The notes beneath the pieces are model-generated. The model was not told the origin of the DNA, did not search any database, and saw only the letters and a list, made by a program, of their open reading frames with translations. From Oscillospiraceae bacterium (GTDB taxonomy: Bacteria; Bacillota; Clostridia; Oscillospirales; Ruminococcaceae): a stretch of DNA of 64,000 nucleotides. Of this stretch, positions 1 to 8,070 are shown piece by piece. The stretch spans positions 83,642 through 147,641 of the forward strand of contig JAJQGJ010000011.1 in the NCBI GenBank assembly GCA_021200565.1, read 5' to 3'. Within the stretch, counting starts at the first letter, position 1. Every line of letters begins with the position of its first letter. The position numbers were made by a program, and so were the translations under genes.

Positions 1-97
1 CGTGCAAGTTGCGGCAAAGCCGCAACTTGTTCAGTTCGCCGAAGGCGAACTGTGGTTGCCGAAGGCGAACTGTGGGTTCAGATTCCCGTCATCTGCT

Positions 98-133
98 CCA
101 AAAGAGACCCTCAGCCATCGGCTGGAGGTCTCT
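98..133 (-). terminator. Terminator hairpin after the DUF4179 gene
   Basis: A 13-bp stem with one mismatch (104-116 pairs with 120-132, 3-base loop) is followed on the minus strand by a short T-run. It lies downstream of the minus-strand gene that ends at 226, so it probably ends the sigma/DUF4179 transcript. The palindromic repeat at 138-207 sits between gene and hairpin. Confidence 0.6.
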
Positions 134-137
134 AATT

Positions 138-207
138 GTAGGGGCGGATATTATCCGCCCGCTACGGATTGTCAGAGGGTTTTCGGGCGGATAATATCCG
201 CCCCTAC
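138..207. repeat. Palindromic intergenic repeat with perfect 24-bp arms
   Basis: Arms 138-161 and 184-207 are exact inverted copies beginning GTAGGGGCGGATATTATCC; the core of each arm is itself a palindrome. A related element lies at 25199-25312, whose right arm is the same 24-mer apart from orientation of the central bases. The first 100 bases also hold short hairpins (for example AGTTGCGG/CCGCAACT near 8-28). No protein-coding signal was found in 1-225. It resembles a small non-autonomous or REP-like element; no transposase is present. Confidence 0.75.
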
Positions 208-225
208 ATGAGGCTTCTGAGGCAC

Positions 226-1989
226 CTATCCTACTTCCACGATAACCCCATCCGTCTCATATCCATCCGTAAAGTAGATATAATCCACTTCGTTGAGATT
301 AACAGGCGTCTCCCAGATGAAGGCTCTGTAGCCTGTGACAATTTTCGAGATACCGTCGGCATCTTCACGGTAGTATTCTGTCTCAGTTGAAGCTGTGTGA
401 ATCTCTTTGCTATTCTTGGTGACTATGGTCACGTCGTTCGGAGCCCATGAACTATCGGATATGGTGTAGTCATAGGTGAAAGTACAACCAAATTCGCTGA
501 TTTCAAGCTCCGAAATGCCGGGAGCATCAGTTGTCAGGCTGACTGTTTCAATGCTGTCAATATGGGCAGAGAACTCGAAGTCCCATTCGCCACTGATAAT
601 TGTATCGTCCGACTCGAGATAGTTTGTGTGCAGGTTCGAGAGATCCAGCGTGCAGTCAATACTGGTGACGTCGGGATCATCGAGTGTATACTCGCTTTTG
701 AGAAGAACATAGTAAACTCCGTCCTCGCCGCTTTCCATAGTGATGTACTCAACAGAGGAAATGGAAGCCCCGTCGGTGACAAGCTGGCAGTCTCCGAAGT
801 TCATGTTCTCACATGCTCCTTGGGTGACATCGCTCTTAATCCTGAGAAGCAGATATATATCGCTCTCGTCTGTCACTGCCTTTTCAACTGCGACTGTCAC
901 GCCGCCGTCAGTGACACTTGATGTTTCGACATTTACGGGAATATCGGTATAGCCGATTCGGATATAGGCTACATTATCGAGATTTATCGCTGATGACCAG
1001 ATATATTTCCATGTTATAGTGGGTTGACCGAGTGCCGATTCCGTCATTCCGCCGTATGTTGGCTTAATCATAGTGCCGTCCTTCATGACGACATATATTG
1101 AGTCGAAGCCACCATCGTACTCGGTGTCTATATAGTACTTATCAACATCAACACCGTCGGGAAGAATAGCAGTATCGTTGTCATATGTGACATACATTGC
1201 GCCTTCCCGAAGGGAAATGGCGATTACATCACGGATGATTACGTCATATCTTATCTCTGTTATTACATCTGTAGTAGCTGCAGCTGCCCAGTCCATGTAT
1301 CTCATACTGACGCTGACAGTTACCGACTCGCCCTCGGGGATAACGTCGATAGCAGTTTCCGGAACTCTGTCCAAAGTAAAGTCAAATGCCCATGACTCGG
1401 CACTATCGTCGTCAGGGTTGATTATTTCTAATGTAACATCAACCTCAGTAGCGTCAGGCTCACCGATGTAGTCATATACGAAATCTATTACATAGTAAAT
1501 AGCACCATCGTCATGGACACCGTCATATGCCACTCCACATGAATGTTTTTCTGCGAATGTTCCATAGAGATTGACGTCGTAATCCAACAGTGGTTGTCTT
1601 TCTTCGCTGCCCTCAATCCTGAGGAGAATGTATATGCGCTCATCAGTAAAGGTTGCCGAATCAACTGTTATAGTCATACTGCTCGCACTTTCGCTTGTGC
1701 CGATGTATTGTGCCGAATCCTGAATCTGCGCATATTGTTCTTCGCTCATTTCTCTGCCGGAAATAAGCTCCTGCTGAGTTCTTATCCAGTCGCTGATGCC
1801 TTCCCTTGAAACCAGGACACCCGCACCCATGAGGAATACGCAAACCACCGCCGCCACCGCTGCAACAAGCAGCTTGGTGTGCCTTATTCTGTGCTCTGCT
1901 GGCTGATATTCCGCTGCTTCCGTCAGATACTTTTCGTCCACCATGTCAATGACAGTGGAAAGCTTCTCTGCATTTTCGTGTCTGTTCAT
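226..1989 (-). CDS. Membrane-anchored DUF4179-type protein, likely anti-sigma partner
   Basis: A 587-residue protein with a cytoplasmic N-terminus of about 38 residues, one transmembrane segment at about 40-60 (LLVAAVAAVVCVFLMGAGVLV) and a long acidic extracellular region with two related beta-rich parts, around 100-280 and 340-560, each carrying a 'YLLLRI/YILLRI' motif. This is the architecture of Firmicute DUF4179-type proteins encoded behind sigma factors and proposed to restrain them. Its ATG overlaps the sigma stop by four bases (ATGA), so translation is coupled. The role as a sensor or anti-sigma factor is inferred from position and topology; the ligand cannot be read from the sequence. 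Confidence 0.7.
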   Translation of the reverse strand: MNRHENAEKLSTVIDMVDEKYLTEAAEYQPAEHRIRHTKLLVAAVAAVVCVFLMGAGVLVSREGISDWIRTQQELISGREMSEEQYAQIQDSAQYIGTSESASSMTITVDSATFTDERIYILLRIEGSEERQPLLDYDVNLYGTFAEKHSCGVAYDGVHDDGAIYYVIDFVYDYIGEPDATEVDVTLEIINPDDDSAESWAFDFTLDRVPETAIDVIPEGESVTVSVSMRYMDWAAAATTDVITEIRYDVIIRDVIAISLREGAMYVTYDNDTAILPDGVDVDKYYIDTEYDGGFDSIYVVMKDGTMIKPTYGGMTESALGQPTITWKYIWSSAINLDNVAYIRIGYTDIPVNVETSSVTDGGVTVAVEKAVTDESDIYLLLRIKSDVTQGACENMNFGDCQLVTDGASISSVEYITMESGEDGVYYVLLKSEYTLDDPDVTSIDCTLDLSNLHTNYLESDDTIISGEWDFEFSAHIDSIETVSLTTDAPGISELEISEFGCTFTYDYTISDSSWAPNDVTIVTKNSKEIHTASTETEYYREDADGISKIVTGYRAFIWETPVNLNEVDYIYFTDGYETDGVIVEVG

Positions 1990-2543
1990 TCAAAAAATCT
2001 CCTTTCGCTTAAGTAGCCTTTCAGCTTTTTCCGGATTCTTACCAGCCTTACCGAGACCGTCTTTTCCGTCAGTCCGGTAAGCGATGCTATGTCCTTAAGG
2101 CTGTCCGAGAACCAGTAGCGCCGAAGAAAAATGACCCGATTTTCAGTCGGTAGCGTTTCAAGGAAGCTGTCGACTGCTTTTGAAAGCTCTTTGAAGTCAA
2201 TCTCCGCCTCGACGTCTGATTTCCCGGGGAGGCACTCTTCAAGCTCCGTGAGAGCAACCTGATAGTGGCTGTCCCTCTTCTGAGCGCTGTGTGCCCGCAG
2301 GATATTCAGTGACCGGTTCTTCGCAATTCTGAGGACATATGCAAGCAGATTCTCCGGATTTTCGGGAGGAACCCGGTTCCAGACCGCTAAGTATGTATCG
2401 TTGACCGCTTCTTTCGCGTCTTCCTCGCTTCCGAGAACGTTCTTCGAAACACTCCTCACGAGGCTGCCATATTTCTGGTCAAGTTCAGTTATAGCCGACT
2501 CTGACCGCTCAAAAAACAGCCCGATAATCTTTTCGTCATCCAT
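1986..2543 (-). CDS. RNA polymerase sigma factor, sigma-70/ECF type
   Basis: A 185-residue sigma factor. Region 2 is seen at about 15-75 (EEDAKEAVNDTYLAVWNRV), and region 4 at about 125-178 (LPTENRVIFLRRYWF, then the helix-turn-helix SLKDIASLTGLTEKTVSVRLVRIRKKL). There is no sigma region 1.1 or 3, as expected for group 4 factors. It would direct RNA polymerase to a small set of envelope-stress promoters. A strong site, AAAGGAGG, precedes the ATG. It is coupled to the membrane protein at 226-1989. A hairpin (CCCGAA/TTCGGG around 2570-2591) lies in its leader. Target promoters are unknown; an ECF-like promoter at 53631 in this window is one candidate. Confidence 0.85.
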   Translation of the reverse strand: MDDEKIIGLFFERSESAITELDQKYGSLVRSVSKNVLGSEEDAKEAVNDTYLAVWNRVPPENPENLLAYVLRIAKNRSLNILRAHSAQKRDSHYQVALTELEECLPGKSDVEAEIDFKELSKAVDSFLETLPTENRVIFLRRYWFSDSLKDIASLTGLTEKTVSVRLVRIRKKLKGYLSERRFFE

Positions 2544-2614
2544 CGCTATTTCCTCCTTTCACTATTACAGTACCCGAATTTTTCGGGATACTACACCACT
2601 GCGAAAGCTTTTCT

Positions 2615-2645
2615 GAAAAAAGTGCCTCCCGTCATTCCGGGAGGC
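2615..2645 (-). terminator. Rho-independent terminator of the lrp-ABC operon
   Basis: GCCTCCCG (2624-2631) pairs with CGGGAGGC (2638-2645), and six Ts follow on the minus strand. It lies just after the stop of the ABC gene at 2653 and separates that operon from the sigma gene. Confidence 0.85.
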
Positions 2646-2652
2646 GTTCTTA

Positions 2653-4260
2653 TTAAAGAGCAATCTTCTTGTTGACGAGCTCAACGCTGTCGTCGATGTG
2701 CGAAATTCTGAATATGATGTGGTTTTCACGATCTTTATAAATAGTGTCAAGGAGTTCGTCTGCAAATTTCCTGGTTTCAGCGTCGAGAGCATTCTCGAGT
2801 TCATCTAAGATTATAACCGATGAGCCCTGCCACCTGAGAATGAGATTTATCAGCATGAGCTTCTTTCTCTGCCCGCCGGAAAGGTTCTTTCCGCCCATTT
2901 CGATGTCTGGTAAATCCTCCGGCAGGTCAACCTGCTTAAGAAGCCCCGAGAAGTCGCCATCTGAAAGCCTGACGCCCGTAATCTCTTCTATATAATTCTT
3001 CGCACTGTCGTTAAGAAGAATCTCATCCTGGCTGATGTAGAGAATGTGTTTGTATAAGCTCTCCCGCTTGATTTCCTCAGCTGGCATGCCGTTCACAAGA
3101 AGCCCGCCATCTGTGGGCTTGAGCAAATTCACGAGCAGCTTGACATAGGTCGACTTTCCGCTTCCATTAGCGCCCGAAAGCCGGACGATGTCGCCCTTTT
3201 CAAACACCTGAGACTGATTTTTTATGACATAATCATCGCTGCCGTTGTAGGAGAACGAAACGTTTCTGAGCTCAATCTTATCGATCCCATCGATTTCAGT
3301 TTCGCCGTCTTGCTGCTTAGTTTCAAAAATCCTGCCGACGTTTCCAAATGATGGAGCCATCCGCATAACCATATATACAGCCGTCTCAAGATTCGAGCTG
3401 TAGGAGATAATCTTCTGTGTCGCAAAGAGGAAGAAAGCAAGGCTTCCGGCATCGTTTCCATTGACAGTCATGCTCAGAAAAGCCGCAACGCCCAGGTAGA
3501 TCAGCTGATAGTAATTGGTGCTCAGGGTGTTGAGCCCGACCATGACCGCATCGGCATCAAGCGAGGCATTAATGAATCCCCAGAGGCTCTTCTTCTGCCG
3601 CTCGACAAAATATTCTCCCAGGGAATGAGTCTTGACAAGCTCGATTGAGTCGACAAAGTCGTTAAGCTCATTGTGATCAGCCTTCATCATCTGGTTGACT
3701 CCTGCTGAGCGCTTCATAATGAGCCTTCTTGAGAACCACGAAATTGCAAACCCGATAACTGCCGCCACGAGGAGGAACACCGCCAGCTTCCAGTTGATAA
3801 CCGCCGAAACAGCCAGGAAGGATATAAGCAGCACCAGATTCAGGAGTATATACCCGATATAGTTCCCGACAATCCTGAAAACGTCCAGGACATCCGAATA
3901 GAAAATGTGCTTGAGCCTGTCCTTGCCGATGGAGATGAGCGACTGGTAATCCGCTTTCTCAACTGCTCGGTACATGTCCGTTCTCATTGCCTCAAGGAAA
4001 GCTCCGCCGAGCCTGTCCTGAGCCCGATATTTTCCGATAGAGAGCAGGCAGTCGACGAGCAGCAGCACCAAGAATCCGCCTAATGCCAGTATAAGAAAAG
4101 TCATAGTTCCTCTAAGCTGCGCTTCGGAAATAATGCGGCTCATCAGAACGCTTAGTGTTGCCTCCAGAGCCGTTATCACCAGGACATAGACGATAACCGC
4201 CGCAAACTGCTTCCTGGCTTCAGGCAGATACTTCCGGATGGTTTCAATTACTGTTTTCAT
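2653..4260 (-). CDS. ABC exporter, fused permease and ATPase
   Basis: A 535-residue half-transporter: a transmembrane domain of about six helices (about 10-300) followed by one nucleotide-binding domain (about 325-535) with Walker A GANGSGKST near 360, signature LSGGQ and Walker B VIILDE. The cargo is unknown. The ATG at 4260 was chosen because AGGAGG lies nine bases upstream and the protein then begins MKTVIETIRKYLPEARKQF; the reading frame is open for 64 more codons, but these are arginine/serine-rich, lie inside the preceding gene and look non-coding. It overlaps the radical SAM gene by 17 bases. The ATPase ends early after the H-loop region, so the C-terminus is short (IFRISHIDDSVELV). 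Confidence 0.85.
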   Translation of the reverse strand: MKTVIETIRKYLPEARKQFAAVIVYVLVITALEATLSVLMSRIISEAQLRGTMTFLILALGGFLVLLLVDCLLSIGKYRAQDRLGGAFLEAMRTDMYRAVEKADYQSLISIGKDRLKHIFYSDVLDVFRIVGNYIGYILLNLVLLISFLAVSAVINWKLAVFLLVAAVIGFAISWFSRRLIMKRSAGVNQMMKADHNELNDFVDSIELVKTHSLGEYFVERQKKSLWGFINASLDADAVMVGLNTLSTNYYQLIYLGVAAFLSMTVNGNDAGSLAFFLFATQKIISYSSNLETAVYMVMRMAPSFGNVGRIFETKQQDGETEIDGIDKIELRNVSFSYNGSDDYVIKNQSQVFEKGDIVRLSGANGSGKSTYVKLLVNLLKPTDGGLLVNGMPAEEIKRESLYKHILYISQDEILLNDSAKNYIEEITGVRLSDGDFSGLLKQVDLPEDLPDIEMGGKNLSGGQRKKLMLINLILRWQGSSVIILDELENALDAETRKFADELLDTIYKDRENHIIFRISHIDDSVELVNKKIAL

Positions 4261-5173
4261 GGCTGCAAGCCTCCTGCTCACTTCCAAAGAACTCCGGCAC
4301 GAAGCACTCGTCGGAAGAGCTTCTCTCCTGCGAATATCCGTCAAAACCGAGCTCTCTGGCAAAGTCCAATACGCTGTTATATTCAAAGGTCGATACCCGA
4401 CGGTTGATTTTCTTAAATCTCTCCTCCGAAACTGCCCGATACATCGGCACATACTGGCTCATAAGGCTTAAAAGTATCTCATCCGGCTCGAAATTCTCCC
4501 GGAGAGCTTTCAGAACCTCAATCGAATCATGCCTGAGCGTCGGTAGCACCATATGCCGGACTATCACGCCTTTTAAAAGCTTGCCTCGTTCATCAAACCT
4601 GGGCTTTCCGACTTGATTTTGCATCTCCCTGACAGCCGAAATCGCAGTTTCAAAGTAGCTTCCCGGACATCCGGAATATTCTTTTGCATATTCATCCGAA
4701 AAGTACTTGATGTCGGGAAGATAGATGTCTACATATCCCTCAAGAGCCCTTATAGTCTCAACTCTTTCAAACCCTCCGCAGTTGTAGACAACAGGGATCC
4801 TGAGCTTGCCTCTTGCGATGTCAAGAGCCTCAATAATCGACGGCACAAACGGCGTCGGGCTGACGAGGTTTATGTTTTCTGCGCCCTCGCTCTGAAGCCT
4901 TAAGAAAATTTCAGCGAGTTCACTTGTTGTGACGGTGAAGCCTTTTCCGCCATGCGAAATCTCATGATTCTGGCAGAAGCAGCACCGAAGAGTGCACCCG
5001 GAAAAGAAGACGGCACCCGAGCCGAGCCCTATGGAAATACACGGCTCTTCCCAAAGGTGGAGAGCCGCTCTTGCAATTCTTATTTTATCGCACTGACCGC
5101 AGAAGCCGGTGTGTTCATGCCTGTTGACCATACACTGCCTCGGGCAGAGCTCACATTTTTCGTAATCAATCAT
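4244..5173 (-). CDS. Radical SAM protein, PflA-like (COG1313/PflX family)
   Basis: A 309-residue protein with the radical SAM cluster motif CX3CX2C at C60, C64 and C67 (FFSGCTLRCCFCQNHE), followed by the PflA-like core (NLVSPTPFVPSIIEAL, then VYNCGGFERVETI). Five further cysteines at 7, 10, 14, 25 and 28 (CELCPRQC, CGQC) form a second ligand set typical of this group, usually annotated as a pyruvate formate-lyase activase-like protein of unknown substrate. No glycyl radical enzyme is encoded in this window. It overlaps ispE by 8 bases and the ABC gene by 17 bases. The last ~20 residues are low-complexity and may be an extension. Confidence 0.8.
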   Translation of the reverse strand: MIDYEKCELCPRQCMVNRHEHTGFCGQCDKIRIARAALHLWEEPCISIGLGSGAVFFSGCTLRCCFCQNHEISHGGKGFTVTTSELAEIFLRLQSEGAENINLVSPTPFVPSIIEALDIARGKLRIPVVYNCGGFERVETIRALEGYVDIYLPDIKYFSDEYAKEYSGCPGSYFETAISAVREMQNQVGKPRFDERGKLLKGVIVRHMVLPTLRHDSIEVLKALRENFEPDEILLSLMSQYVPMYRAVSEERFKKINRRVSTFEYNSVLDFARELGFDGYSQERSSSDECFVPEFFGSEQEACSHENSN

Positions 5174-6029
5174 GACGAGTCACTTCTTCTGATGAAACCG
5201 GTTCGCAGAGAAAGCCTCCCAGGGAAGCCAATGCGTCTTCCACCGCAGCCCTGTCTTCAAAAAGCCCATAAACGCAGGAGCCGCTTCCGGTCATCAGGCT
5301 GTCTGAGGCGCCAAGCCGGAGAAGCTTATCTTTGATTTCATCAATCTCGGAAATTGCTACCGCTTTCTCAAGGTCATTCGAAAGAAGCCCGTGAAATCTT
5401 CCGCTTTTCAAAACGGCTTCGGAAGAACTTCCGTATGGCAGCTTTTTCTCATCAAAAAGCCTGTAAGCCTCCGGAGTCGAAATCCCGAAATCAGGCTTCA
5501 CAAGCAGCACATAGCCGCCCAAGCCATTATCAATAGGTGTTATAATCTCACCCATGCCTTCGCAGAGAGCACAGCCACCGGTCACAAGAAACGGCACATC
5601 GGCACCGACTTTTGCGGCAAGCTTTCTGAGCTCATCATAGCTAAGCTTCGCATCATAAAGTCTGTTCAGAAGCCTCAGAACCGTTGCGGCATCCGAAGAC
5701 CCTCCGCCCAAGCCAGCCTGAGAGGGGATATTTTTCTTGACATGTATATCGACACCCTCGGTAGCCTTGATATATCTTAGAAATTGCACTGCTGCTTTTT
5801 CGCAAGTGTTATCTTCATCAAGTGGCATACTGTCGGCAAAATCTCCGCCGTCAGAATACACCCATATATCGCCGAAGCTGTTTTTCTCAACCGAAATCTC
5901 ATCATAAAGTGAAACCGTTTGCATAACGGAAGCAATCGAGTGATACCCATTCTTCAGAATTCCTGTAACATCAAGAGTGAGATTTATCTTGGCAAAGGCT
6001 TTAGCTCTGAATGCTTTGCTGCTATTCAT
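5166..6029 (-). CDS. ispE: 4-diphosphocytidyl-2-C-methyl-D-erythritol kinase
   Basis: A 287-residue GHMP kinase of the cytosolic MEP isoprenoid pathway; it phosphorylates CDP-methylerythritol at the 2-hydroxyl using ATP. Diagnostic features are the N-terminal AFAKINLTLDV motif, the GHMP glycine-rich loop PSQAGLGGGSSDAA at about 102-114, and the C-terminal MTGSGSCVYGLF motif. Length matches the family (about 280-300). It overlaps the aminotransferase by 8 bases and the radical SAM gene by 8 bases, so it is read from the lrp promoter near 7712. Nothing else in the operon belongs to the MEP pathway. Confidence 0.95.
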   Translation of the reverse strand: MNSSKAFRAKAFAKINLTLDVTGILKNGYHSIASVMQTVSLYDEISVEKNSFGDIWVYSDGGDFADSMPLDEDNTCEKAAVQFLRYIKATEGVDIHVKKNIPSQAGLGGGSSDAATVLRLLNRLYDAKLSYDELRKLAAKVGADVPFLVTGGCALCEGMGEIITPIDNGLGGYVLLVKPDFGISTPEAYRLFDEKKLPYGSSSEAVLKSGRFHGLLSNDLEKAVAISEIDEIKDKLLRLGASDSLMTGSGSCVYGLFEDRAAVEDALASLGGFLCEPVSSEEVTRHD

Positions 6030-7200
6030 TTCCGCTCCTCAATTCTTCGAGAAATTCCTTGATTCTTGAGATAGCTTCCATCAGATGCCGGAGTGAATAG
6101 GCGTATGAAACTCTTATGTAGCCCTCGCCGCAGTCTCCGAAAGCATTTCCCGGAATAACGGCAACCCTCTTGCTGTGAAGAAGCCTGTCGCAGAATTCAT
6201 CGCTTGTGAGCCCAGTCGACTTGATCGACGGGAAGACATAGAACGCACCCTCTGGAGTGAAGCAGTCGAGCCCAAGCTCTCTGAAAGCGTTGACTAAGTA
6301 TCTTCTTCTGATGTCATACTCCGAAACCATGTGTTTGACATCGTTTTCGGAATTAGTCAGAGCCTCAATAGCGGCATACTGGCTGACTGTGGGGGAGGAC
6401 ATAATTCCGAACTGGTGAATCTTCAGAGCCTGCATTGTTATCTCATGCGGCGCACACATATATCCGAGTCTCCATCCGGTCATGGCAAAAGCCTTCGAGA
6501 AGCCATTGACATAGATGGTTCTCTCCTTCATGCCGTCAAGCGAAATGATGGAAAAGTGCTTCTTTCCATAGGTCAGCTCGCTGTAGATTTCGTCCGTCAG
6601 AACAGCAATATTCGTGCCCTTCAGGACATCCGCAATCTTCTCAAGGTCCTCACGCTCCATGATAGCGCCCGTTGGGTTGTTGGGATAGGGGAGAATAAGA
6701 AGCTTGGTTTTATCGGTGATGGCGGCGCTGAGCTCTTCCGCAGTCAGCTTGAAGCTGTCTTCGGCTTTCGTTTCGATGATAACCGGGGTACCTCCCGTGA
6801 GCTCGACAATCGGCTTGTAGCAGACAAACGAAGGCTCCGGGATGATAACTTCATCTCCCTGCTCGACAATAGCTCTTATGGTGAGATCTATTGCCTCGGA
6901 GCCGCCGACTGTGACGATAATCTCGCTTGCCGGGTCATAGGTAACTCCGGTGTGCTTCTCGGTGTATTCGCTTATGGCTTTACGAAGGTTCATGAGTCCG
7001 GCGTTGGCCGTATAGAAAGTTTTGCCTCTTTCCAATGCTACAATCGCTTCACGCCTTATCTGCCAGGGGGTGTGAAAGTCCGGCTCGCCGACGCCGAGGG
7101 AGATGACGTCGTCCATAGTGGCGGCAACGTCGAAATACTTTCTTATGCCGGAGGGCTTGATCTCAGCGGCGGTTTTGCCGATGAGCTTTTCGTAGTCCAT
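6022..7200 (-). CDS. Pyridoxal-phosphate class I/II aminotransferase
   Basis: A 392-residue fold-type I aminotransferase, AspC/PatA-like. Visible marks are ISLGVGEPDFHTPW near 33-46, the PYPNNPTGAI loop near 171-180, the PLP-lysine K236 in VNGFSKAFAMTGWRLGY, and the arginine-containing C-terminal IRVSYAYS. It probably transaminates an aspartate, aromatic or branched amino acid with 2-oxoglutarate; the exact substrate cannot be read. Its ATG overlaps the Lrp-type regulator's stop (TGATG), so the two are coupled, and the regulator probably controls this gene in response to an amino acid. Confidence 0.88.
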   Translation of the reverse strand: MDYEKLIGKTAAEIKPSGIRKYFDVAATMDDVISLGVGEPDFHTPWQIRREAIVALERGKTFYTANAGLMNLRKAISEYTEKHTGVTYDPASEIIVTVGGSEAIDLTIRAIVEQGDEVIIPEPSFVCYKPIVELTGGTPVIIETKAEDSFKLTAEELSAAITDKTKLLILPYPNNPTGAIMEREDLEKIADVLKGTNIAVLTDEIYSELTYGKKHFSIISLDGMKERTIYVNGFSKAFAMTGWRLGYMCAPHEITMQALKIHQFGIMSSPTVSQYAAIEALTNSENDVKHMVSEYDIRRRYLVNAFRELGLDCFTPEGAFYVFPSIKSTGLTSDEFCDRLLHSKRVAVIPGNAFGDCGEGYIRVSYAYSLRHLMEAISRIKEFLEELRSGNE

Positions 7201-7673
7201 CAGTCCTGCCCTCTTTCGTCACGCTCAAAGTCAGCAAGCAGGATGCCGTTTTCCTTGTATTTCTGTAAGAAAAAGTGTGTGGAGGTCGAAACAACTCCGT
7301 CGATGGTCGCAAGCCTTTGTGCCACGAAGTTTGAAACATCCCTTATATTCTTGCATCTGACGGTAACGGCAAGGTCATATCCTCCCGACATGAGAGAAAC
7401 GCTTTCGACCTCATCATACTGCGAGATATATCCAGCAATCTCGTCATATCCTACCTGAGCCTTAGGAGTAACCGAAAGCTCGATGTATGCTGAAACGCTG
7501 TCTTTGTTCACGATGTCATCGTCCATGATGGTTGTGTATCCCTTTATGACGCCAGTTCTTTCAAGCTCGCTTATGTCACGGGCAACATCCTCTTCCGCTC
7601 TTCCAAGTAGTGTTGCAAGCTCTTTGTCCGAAAGACGTGCGTTTGTTTTAAGAAGTCCCAATAGCTGGTTCAT
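7200..7673 (-). CDS. Lrp/AsnC-family transcription regulator
   Basis: A 157-residue regulator with an N-terminal helix-turn-helix (LLKTNARLSDKELATLLG, then EDVARDISELERTGVIKGY) and a C-terminal RAM ligand-binding domain (VGYDEIAGYISQYDEVESVSLMSGGYDLAVTV). Such proteins bind amino acids and control amino-acid genes. The ATG at 7673 begins MNQLLGLLKTNARLS; an upstream in-frame start would add 16 residues but lies close to the promoter, while AAGG precedes 7673. It is the first gene of the five-gene operon. Confidence 0.88.
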   Translation of the reverse strand: MNQLLGLLKTNARLSDKELATLLGRAEEDVARDISELERTGVIKGYTTIMDDDIVNKDSVSAYIELSVTPKAQVGYDEIAGYISQYDEVESVSLMSGGYDLAVTVRCKNIRDVSNFVAQRLATIDGVVSTSTHFFLQKYKENGILLADFERDERGQD

Positions 7674-7711
7674 ATAATCACTGCCTTTATAAAAAGATGT
7701 AGATGGGTATA

Positions 7712-7740
7712 AGTTTATCATATTGCGTGGAATAAGTCAA
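7712..7740 (-). promoter_or_regulatory. Sigma-A promoter of the lrp operon
   Basis: On the minus strand, TTGACT (7735-7740), a 17-base spacer and TAAACT (7712-7717) lie 39 bases before the start of the Lrp-type gene. Confidence 0.55.
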
Positions 7741-7793
7741 TCATGAGTACCACGAAAAACCTTTTAAAATCACAAATTCAGGCGAAAAAGTCC

Positions 7794-7822
7794 TTGACAA
7801 TGGCGATAACTCAGTGTATAAT
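7794..7822 (+). promoter_or_regulatory. Consensus sigma-A promoter of the leader/ABC/DUF1854 locus
   Basis: A perfect TTGACA (7794-7799), 17-base spacer and perfect TATAAT (7817-7822). It reads into the short ORF at 7861 and then the ABC/DUF1854/ABC genes. It is the only clear promoter before 13446, so the whole locus probably depends on it. The 7674-8070 gap holds this promoter, the lrp promoter, the small ORF and the hairpin below. Confidence 0.85.
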
Positions 7823-7860
7823 ATTGAATTTGTAAGGCTTACATGAAAGGAGCGGGAACA

Positions 7861-7989
7861 ATGCGTTTAGATGGTTACTTCGCAGCTGAGCTGTCGATAG
7901 ATGAAGAATTCAAGATACCCATAAGTATCAAATGTGTGCAACTGTTGTCCCGATTCCTTGGAAGCTGTAAGTCGGATTTTAACGGATAA
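7861..7989 (+). CDS. Small ORF, 42-residue leader or peptide
   Basis: A 42-residue ORF starting MRLDGYFAAELSIDEEFKIP and ending in a more hydrophobic, cysteine-containing half (CVQLLSRFLGSC). AAAGGAGCGGG lies just upstream of the ATG and a consensus promoter 39 bases before it, so it is very likely translated. Its stop is only six bases before a terminator-like hairpin, which suggests a leader peptide in attenuation of the downstream ABC genes. Alternatively it is a small peptide linked to those transporters. It has no recognised family and no obvious run of one amino acid. Confidence 0.55.
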   Translation: MRLDGYFAAELSIDEEFKIPISIKCVQLLSRFLGSCKSDFNG

Positions 7990-7995
7990 ATAAGT

Positions 7996-8030
7996 GCCTT
8001 CGATGCTTTGTGTATCGAGGGCTGTTTTAT
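7996..8030 (+). terminator. Terminator-like hairpin between leader ORF and ABC genes (attenuator?)
   Basis: An 11-bp stem with two G-U pairs (7996-8006 with 8012-8022, 5-base loop) is followed by TGTTTTATT. No second clear promoter lies between it and the ABC start at 8071, so it should reduce read-through into the transporter genes and may be a regulated attenuator. Confidence 0.65.
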
Positions 8031-8070
8031 TGTATGATAACGTTTTAGGATATATCAGGAAGGTGATTTT

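Noticed and set aside
2..211. Short plus-strand frames at the window start
   Set aside because: They consist of the palindromic repeats and hairpins; translation gives no protein-like sequence.
4261..4452. 64-residue N-terminal extension of the ABC exporter
   Set aside because: It lies within the radical SAM gene, is arginine/serine-rich and is followed by an ATG with AGGAGG at 4260.
4244..5173. Radical SAM gene as part of a peptide-modification (RiPP) cluster with the ABC exporter
   Set aside because: The protein is PflA/COG1313-like without a SPASM domain, and no precursor peptide is seen in the operon, which also holds ispE.
6331..7458. Long plus-strand frame opposite the aminotransferase
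   Set aside because: It mirrors a strongly conserved gene on the other strand, has no ribosome site and no family resemblance.
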